Assembly (NCBI GenBank): GCA_019113915.1
Contig: DXGM01000038.1
Location: 108,020 to 172,019, forward strand
Reading direction: 5' to 3'
From: Candidatus Gordonibacter avicola
Lineage (GTDB): Bacteria; Actinomycetota; Coriobacteriia; Coriobacteriales; Eggerthellaceae
DNA length: 64,000 nucleotides
Shown here: positions 59,597 to 64,000 of the stretch, piece by piece
Numbering within the stretch: the first letter of the stretch is position 1
Layout of the letters: each line of letters begins with the position of its first letter
Program-made: the position numbers and the translations under genes
The notes under the pieces: model-generated
Seen by the model: the letters and a program-made list of their open reading frames with translations, nothing else
Told to the model about the DNA's origin: nothing
Database searches by the model: none

Positions 59597-59654
59597 TTAT
59601 AGTATTTCCGACAATTACGTTTTAGCAGTAATACTATAAAATTTTATAGTATTA
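59597..59654 (+). repeat. 58-bp repeat, copy B
   Basis: Same orientation as copy A; 28-bp perfect palindrome with arm GTAATACTATAAAA. The compensating change relative to copy A argues that the symmetry matters. Confidence 0.8.
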
Positions 59655-59782
59655 CTGTAGCCGTGGGCGATTTTCCCAAACTGTGTGACGCACTTACACA
59701 CTGTTTGTCCCTGAATTGGGGACGAAGCATATAACAACGACACGATTTACGGCAATCGAGACACTGGGATCACCAGAAACCA

Positions 59783-59819
59783 CAACAGGCGCGCCTGTGA
59801 TGGGGAGGCGCGCCTGTTG
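59783..59819. terminator. Hairpin after InlB-repeat gene
   Basis: CAACAGGCGCGCCT / AGGCGCGCCTGTTG, perfect 14-bp stem with 9-nt loop, about 50 nt beyond the gene's stop. No clean T-run. Confidence 0.65.
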
Positions 59820-59870
59820 GGATTGTGGCAGGGCGGGTGTCCCGGCCGCTGGTTGCCGCCTCTAGGAGGC

Positions 59871-60752
59871 TCAGGCGGTACTTACCACGTAGGAGAGGTT
59901 AGCTACAGAAACTTCGCCATCTCCTGCGAGGTAGTTGAGTTGGGCTCCATCCGGCAAAAACAGACTGAAATCGACCAAGAGCGTGGATGGGTTATCGATG
60001 GTTCCCGCAGCAATAGTCCAACCTTCACCAGGAATGGTTGTTGTTGCCGTCGTGAGAGGAACCTGAACGGTCGATCCGGAGGCCGCAGGCGGCGTCAGCA
60101 GAATGCGCGTACCGTGCAAGGTTGCAACACCGACAAACAGTGAGTCAGCTCCGGAATCCTGTGAACTTTCAACTGCGGTTACCTTAATAGCTCCCGCGCT
60201 TGTGGAAGAAAACTCAAGGTTTTTCTGACCAGTGACCTCCCCTAAAGCATTTACCTGAATAAGTGCGGAAGTTGGAAAGCTGCACTTTATCTTTAAGGCC
60301 CAGTGAGCATACAGCGTGGCGTCCGAATTCTTATCCCAAATGTGCACCCCTACGCCTTCCTGGTCATAGTACTGCGTGCCGCCAGTTGGCTTGTCGAAGT
60401 AACCCAAGAACGTATAGCCAGTCCGCTCCGGCTTCGGCACCTTGTCCGGAACTTTACCGTAAGCAACATCAATAGTTGAGTTCGGCCCATCGCCACCGTT
60501 GCTGCTTAACGTAATGGTATAGATCGCAGAGTTCGTCACAAGAATGCTGAGTTTTGTTGCATCGTTACCAGAGCCGCCTTGACCCTTACTGGAGTCAACT
60601 ACAAGAATGCCAAGCAGCGTACTTCCCGTGTCAGCAGCAAGTGCCCTTGCAACAGGCAAGGTAAACGCCAGAACTACTGAAACAAGGAGAAACAAAAGCG
60701 CGGACAGCATGCGCTGCGTGCGTGACTTCGGTATATATCTCGTGCTCAGCAT
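59871..60752 (-). CDS. Secreted protein with InlB/Listeria-Bacteroides repeat
   Basis: 293 residues from ATG 60752 (a GTG three codons upstream is possible). Signal peptide (SALLFLLVSVVLAFTLPVA, cleavage near ARALA-AD). One InlB-B/Flg_new repeat at about 75-140 (GYTFLGYFDKPTGGTQYYD ... ATLYAHW). A beta-rich C-terminus without sortase signal or membrane helix follows. Probably surface-associated or released, encoded with the BspA-type gene upstream. Confidence 0.78.
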   Translation of the reverse strand: MLSTRYIPKSRTQRMLSALLFLLVSVVLAFTLPVARALAADTGSTLLGILVVDSSKGQGGSGNDATKLSILVTNSAIYTITLSSNGGDGPNSTIDVAYGKVPDKVPKPERTGYTFLGYFDKPTGGTQYYDQEGVGVHIWDKNSDATLYAHWALKIKCSFPTSALIQVNALGEVTGQKNLEFSSTSAGAIKVTAVESSQDSGADSLFVGVATLHGTRILLTPPAASGSTVQVPLTTATTTIPGEGWTIAAGTIDNPSTLLVDFSLFLPDGAQLNYLAGDGEVSVANLSYVVSTA

Positions 60753-60824
60753 AACTAGCACGTTCCTTTCTTCCAACCCGACAGCCGAAAACTGCGAGGT
60801 ACCTGCTTTTGTTGCAAAGAGGTA

Positions 60825-60855
60825 AACCTGCCGGGGAGCACACCGCCGGCAGGTT
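60825..60855 (-). terminator. Hairpin between BspA-type and InlB-repeat genes
   Basis: AACCTGCCGG / CCGGCAGGTT, perfect 10-bp stem with 11-nt loop, 12 nt past the BspA-type stop. Partial terminator or processing site. Confidence 0.6.
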
Positions 60856-60867
60856 CGAGATACTGAA

Positions 60868-63800
60868 TTAAAGACAGAAGCAGGGGCACACATCGTAACG
60901 GCCCGAAGCGTTGCTGCCGGCAGAGGGAGAACCACTCGAATCCACGCGAAGAAAGTCCTCTGGGTTACCCATATCCACTGTACGTTGCCACCATGTATCA
61001 CCTGATGAAGGAATAGAGCCAGTAGCATTTACCTGTTTTACCTTCTTGAGGTACGTATTTTCACCGGTGTTTCTTTCCACTTTCCCAGACCAGTAAGCAT
61101 ACTGTTTGCCCTCACAAACAAGCCAGGGCTGTGCATGCAACCATCCATTGTTGCCGGTATAGACCGAACCAGTATGTTCGTAATAGCTTGCAATAAAGAG
61201 CTTGTCGCTGGAGATAGCCACGGTAGAATCATCTTTACTGTCCCACGTTGTGTTGTAGTACTTCTTGACAACAGCGATAGAATCTTGCAAGTCTTTCGGA
61301 ACCTGTCCCCAGATGGCGTCAGTGTCGCTTCCGTAAAAGGGATTATCCTTACCGGGATTCATGTTTGCGCGTAGTTCGCTTGCACCCCAACCACCTGCAT
61401 TGGTGGCGCTGTCTTCAACCAAGAGGCTGTTCATAGAATAAGGCGTATTGAGCAGATTCACGAACTGGAAGGTGAGGCCAGCCGTTTTGCAGTCGTCAGC
61501 AGCCGGTTCAGAAAGTTCATCATGGTTGATGCCAATGATGCGCACGTCATAGGGAGTACCCTTCCAGACGGTCTGGCAGGTGTAGGATGCGTCATCATTG
61601 AGATAGGCTTCGTATTGATTCCAGTAGGGTGAAGCTTTCTCGTTTTTGGATATATCTTCAGCATGTGCTTTGACTTCGGCAAGTGTGTAACAACGACCCG
61701 TGCTGTCCTTCAGATAAAAACTCGACCGCTCAAAGGTGCAAACTACAGAAGCAAGGTCTAACGACGTGATGGCGCCTTTAAGAACACCTGGATTCACCTT
61801 GGCATCAGCAAGTGTTTTGTCGTTGGTGAGATTTAAGCGAAAGATAAAAGAGGACAAAGTGTTAGGCAGGATGGTGAAAGCACTTGGATCATCAGGGATC
61901 TTATTATTTACGGAAGAGTTGTAGCCAAAGTGGACAGCTTTTTCTTCGGCACCCTCGGGATAGAGGCTGAATATCTTTTGGTCCAAAACATTATTCACAG
62001 CAGCACCGGAATTCGGCAGAAGAACAGTGCTGAGGAATTGCGACGTGCATTCGACTTGCGCAAGCTGTACAGGATAATCCATGTTGTTTCTAAATGATGC
62101 AAAGGACTTCATAGATTCGGGAGCTTTGCCCTCCGCTACATCGTAGGGGGCGTCTTGGCCAAAAGTGACATTCAAAGGGCTATCAACGCTGATTTGGGTG
62201 TCAGCACCAGCAAGATAGGCAGAGGGCAAGGGCACCTCGGAGTTAAGGATGGCGATGTCGGCCTCCCCTTCGGGGCTCGGAGCAACTTCCACCGTACGGG
62301 CTGCACGAGCGAGTTCGACACCCTCCAAGGAGAGAACGGTAGTGACATCAGTAGTTCCTGCTTTCTTGGCGCTGACGTAACCAGCATCTACTGATAAAGG
62401 AGCTGCGGCGTAGGAGAAGGAGGTCTCTACGGGGTCAGGCGCTTGGAGATTGCCGCCTTCTAGCAAGTCAGCCTCTTGACCGGCTTCGATAGTGAGAGGT
62501 TCTTCTGAAAGGGAGATGCCATAAGACATAAGGTGGTTGTTATCGGAGGGAAGGCCGGGATTCCAGAAATCCTCGGAGCCTGTAGGGACGTAGATCGAGA
62601 CGTTGGTGCAGCCTGCGAGAGTATCGCTGGCGACTTCGGAAGTATTGAGAGCAACCACGCGCTCAAGTGATGAACAGGACGCGAAGGCGCGGGAGCCGAT
62701 TGTCTCAATGCTGGTGGGAAGCCACACGTTTTTGAGGGACGTGGCTTCGAAAGCGTGCTCGCCGATGGCGCGGAGGGTGTTGGGGAACTCGATGGTTGAG
62801 AGGTTGGCGCAACCGGCGAAGGCGGCGTTGTTGATGGTGGCGATGGTTGAGGGGAGTTTGACACTCGTAAGGGAGCCGCGGTTTGCGAAAGAGTTCTCAG
62901 CTATGGTGCTCACGCGGTAAGGGACTCCGTTGATCTCGGCGGAGGCGGGGACTTCGAGGTTGGCCTCGGGGTCGTCTTTGCCTTGCCAGGAGACGGAGAG
63001 AGTGTAGTCGTCTAGTAGGGTGTAGGCTAGGCCGCTGGTTTCATTGGAGGCATCAGAGTTTGTCGTTGCACCAGGTTGAGCTGGTTCAGCGAAGTGCTGG
63101 AAGTCAGCGCTCTCCCAGATGGACTTGCGAGTTTCGAAGTCTTCACCTGCTGGAAGCGCCACAACAGCTGAGGCTTTGACCTCATCAGCGAAAGCTGTGG
63201 GGTCGATTGATTGAACGTTGCCCAACACCGTGATTGATGCAAGGTCTTTACAGCCAGCAAGCGCGTACTCGCCGATTGCCTCAGTCTCGGATGGCAACAC
63301 GACGGCTTTCCCGTAAGCCGGCGGGCAGGCAACCAACGTCTTCATATTCTTTGAAAATAACATTCTGTCGTAGCTTGCAAATGCGGTGCTGCCATCCCCG
63401 AAAGAGAGTGAGGTACCCAGATGGCACAGGGACAATGCCTGGGCGGGAATGAATTTGGTAGAACCGGGGATGGTAACAGCACCCTCCTTGCCCTCGGGAA
63501 TGAGCAGGAGATGCGAGTAATCCTTAGAGAAGATCATGCCGTCCAACGACGAAAAGCCCTCACACTTGGGGCTTATCTGGACATGCTTGAGTGACGAGCA
63601 ACCTTTGAGCGCCTCGTCATTGATATCTTTGATTGTTTCAGGGAGAGAAAGAGACTCTACGCAAGAATCAGTGAATGCCCCCCCCCCCGCAAGGGTTTTA
63701 ACAGCAGTGACCGTATAAGTGTCGCTACCACTAGCAACCTGGGTGGGGACGGAGATGTTTTTGAGATCGGTGGCGTGGACGCCAACCAAAGAAACTGATG

Positions 63801-64000
63801 CGCCGTCTTCGTTTACTTCGAAAACAAGACCTTCAGACACAAAGGTGCCAAGTGTTGCTTTAGGAGTTCCTTGGACGAGTGGGAGTGATCCTGTGGTTTG
63901 GGATTCGAGAAGGGCGACCGAAGTCGCAAGAGATTCAGTACTGGTAGTTCCTGGGGTTTCGCCTTGGGCGGCTAGAGGCTCAGAAAGCCCCCCCCCCCCC
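60868..64000 (-). CDS. BspA-type leucine-rich-repeat surface protein, 5' end outside window
   Basis: At least 1043 codons; the frame stays open to the right edge, so the start and most of the signal peptide are missing. N-terminal LRR_5 blocks (IKDINDEALKGCSSLKHVQI, AIGEYALAGCKDLASITVLG, TINNAAFAGCANLSTIEF) span about residues 100-450, followed by Ig-like and unassigned domains and a C-terminal DUF6273-like domain (GDTWWQRTVDMGNPEDF ... YDVCPCFCL). Two poly-G tracts lie in frame: G11 at 63678-63688 and at least G13 at 63988-64000. Such surface proteins bind host or bacterial ligands. Confidence 0.85.
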   Translation of the reverse strand, partial: GGGGLSEPLAAQGETPGTTSTESLATSVALLESQTTGSLPLVQGTPKATLGTFVSEGLVFEVNEDGASVSLVGVHATDLKNISVPTQVASGSDTYTVTAVKTLAGGGAFTDSCVESLSLPETIKDINDEALKGCSSLKHVQISPKCEGFSSLDGMIFSKDYSHLLLIPEGKEGAVTIPGSTKFIPAQALSLCHLGTSLSFGDGSTAFASYDRMLFSKNMKTLVACPPAYGKAVVLPSETEAIGEYALAGCKDLASITVLGNVQSIDPTAFADEVKASAVVALPAGEDFETRKSIWESADFQHFAEPAQPGATTNSDASNETSGLAYTLLDDYTLSVSWQGKDDPEANLEVPASAEINGVPYRVSTIAENSFANRGSLTSVKLPSTIATINNAAFAGCANLSTIEFPNTLRAIGEHAFEATSLKNVWLPTSIETIGSRAFASCSSLERVVALNTSEVASDTLAGCTNVSIYVPTGSEDFWNPGLPSDNNHLMSYGISLSEEPLTIEAGQEADLLEGGNLQAPDPVETSFSYAAAPLSVDAGYVSAKKAGTTDVTTVLSLEGVELARAARTVEVAPSPEGEADIAILNSEVPLPSAYLAGADTQISVDSPLNVTFGQDAPYDVAEGKAPESMKSFASFRNNMDYPVQLAQVECTSQFLSTVLLPNSGAAVNNVLDQKIFSLYPEGAEEKAVHFGYNSSVNNKIPDDPSAFTILPNTLSSFIFRLNLTNDKTLADAKVNPGVLKGAITSLDLASVVCTFERSSFYLKDSTGRCYTLAEVKAHAEDISKNEKASPYWNQYEAYLNDDASYTCQTVWKGTPYDVRIIGINHDELSEPAADDCKTAGLTFQFVNLLNTPYSMNSLLVEDSATNAGGWGASELRANMNPGKDNPFYGSDTDAIWGQVPKDLQDSIAVVKKYYNTTWDSKDDSTVAISSDKLFIASYYEHTGSVYTGNNGWLHAQPWLVCEGKQYAYWSGKVERNTGENTYLKKVKQVNATGSIPSSGDTWWQRTVDMGNPEDFLRVDSSGSPSAGSNASGRYDVCPCFCL
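63678..63688 (-). repeat. G11 homopolymer tract inside BspA-type CDS
   Basis: Eleven Gs on the coding strand, encoding A-G-G-G-A. A change of one base would shift the frame for the remaining 940 codons. Confidence 0.85.
63988..64000 (-). repeat. Poly-G tract (at least 13) near the start of the BspA-type CDS
   Basis: Runs to the window edge, so its true length is unknown. It encodes Gly residues just before LSEPLAAQGETPG. Confidence 0.8.

Larger units (their letters stand above)
59491..59870. other. Gap with repeat copy B and terminator
   Basis: No gene. Holds copy B (59597-59654), then GC-richer sequence with the terminator-like hairpin at 59783-59819. Confidence 0.5.

Noticed and set aside
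60753..61028. N-terminal extension of the InlB-repeat protein
   Set aside because: Overlaps the BspA-type gene end and lies before a clear signal peptide at 60752.
1..64000. CRISPR arrays, rRNA or tRNA genes, IS elements
   Set aside because: No regularly spaced repeats, no cloverleaf or rRNA sequence and no transposase were seen on reading; absence was judged by eye only.

Overview
The window looks like a chromosomal piece of a moderately GC-rich member of the Actinomycetota, most likely class Coriobacteriia (Eggerthellaceae-type). The case rests on the gene content: zinc-binding (four-Cys) L28 and L32 proteins, a VanZ/RDD membrane protein, a BspA-type surface protein, a DUF4373-type prophage, and the housekeeping order ffh/ftsY/smc/rnc/plsX/rpmF. 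This is inference from proteins and layout; no 16S rRNA or tRNA gene was seen.

Region 1 (1-12.2 kb) is the early and lysogeny end of a temperate prophage that runs off the left edge. The early genes are transcribed leftward from a Cro-like gene: a band-7 membrane protein, an excisionase-type regulator, RusA, a YqaJ exonuclease, RecT, SSB, a DUF4373 replication protein, an HNH protein, DUF4406, and a RinA/ArpU-like late regulator. The lysogeny genes run rightward: a CI-type repressor, a two-gene Pycsar anti-phage system (membrane effector, then pyrimidine nucleotide cyclase) and a tyrosine integrase. An operator array separates the two arms. The Pycsar pair starts inside the repressor stop codon, so it is probably expressed in the lysogen as a superinfection-exclusion module. 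This is the most notable system in the window.

Region 2 (12.2-25 kb) holds a two-component system, a ClbS-like protein, an orphan ABC ATPase, ffh, a split HTH/HipA-like kinase locus with a perfect 22-bp inverted repeat, a PAS-GGDEF protein and ftsY. An AT-rich AlwI-type restriction enzyme with a Dam-like methylase forms a clear island. A PadR/DUF2812 pair follows.

Region 3 (25-46 kb) is a leftward housekeeping block: fakA-like and asp23-like genes, recG, rsmD, coaD, yceD, then rpmF, plsX, rnc and smc. An ABC exporter, a ClC channel and a GntR/ABC operon sit between yceD and rpmF. rpmB is divergent from asp23.

Region 4 (44.7-58.8 kb) carries queD, a zinc-ribbon coiled-coil protein, Nif3, a PHP phosphatase, a cysteine desulfurase and rpe. 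It also has an alkyltransferase-like protein with Asp in place of the catalytic Cys, a VanZ-RDD-NnrE fusion, a lipoprotein, a ferritin-like protein, gpsA, plsY, der and a DUF512 radical-SAM protein.

Region 5 (58.8-64 kb) is accessory. It has an orphan CdiA-type nuclease domain bracketed by two 58-59 bp repeats, an InlB-repeat secreted protein, and a large BspA-type surface protein, cut by the right edge, that carries two long poly-G tracts suggestive of phase variation.
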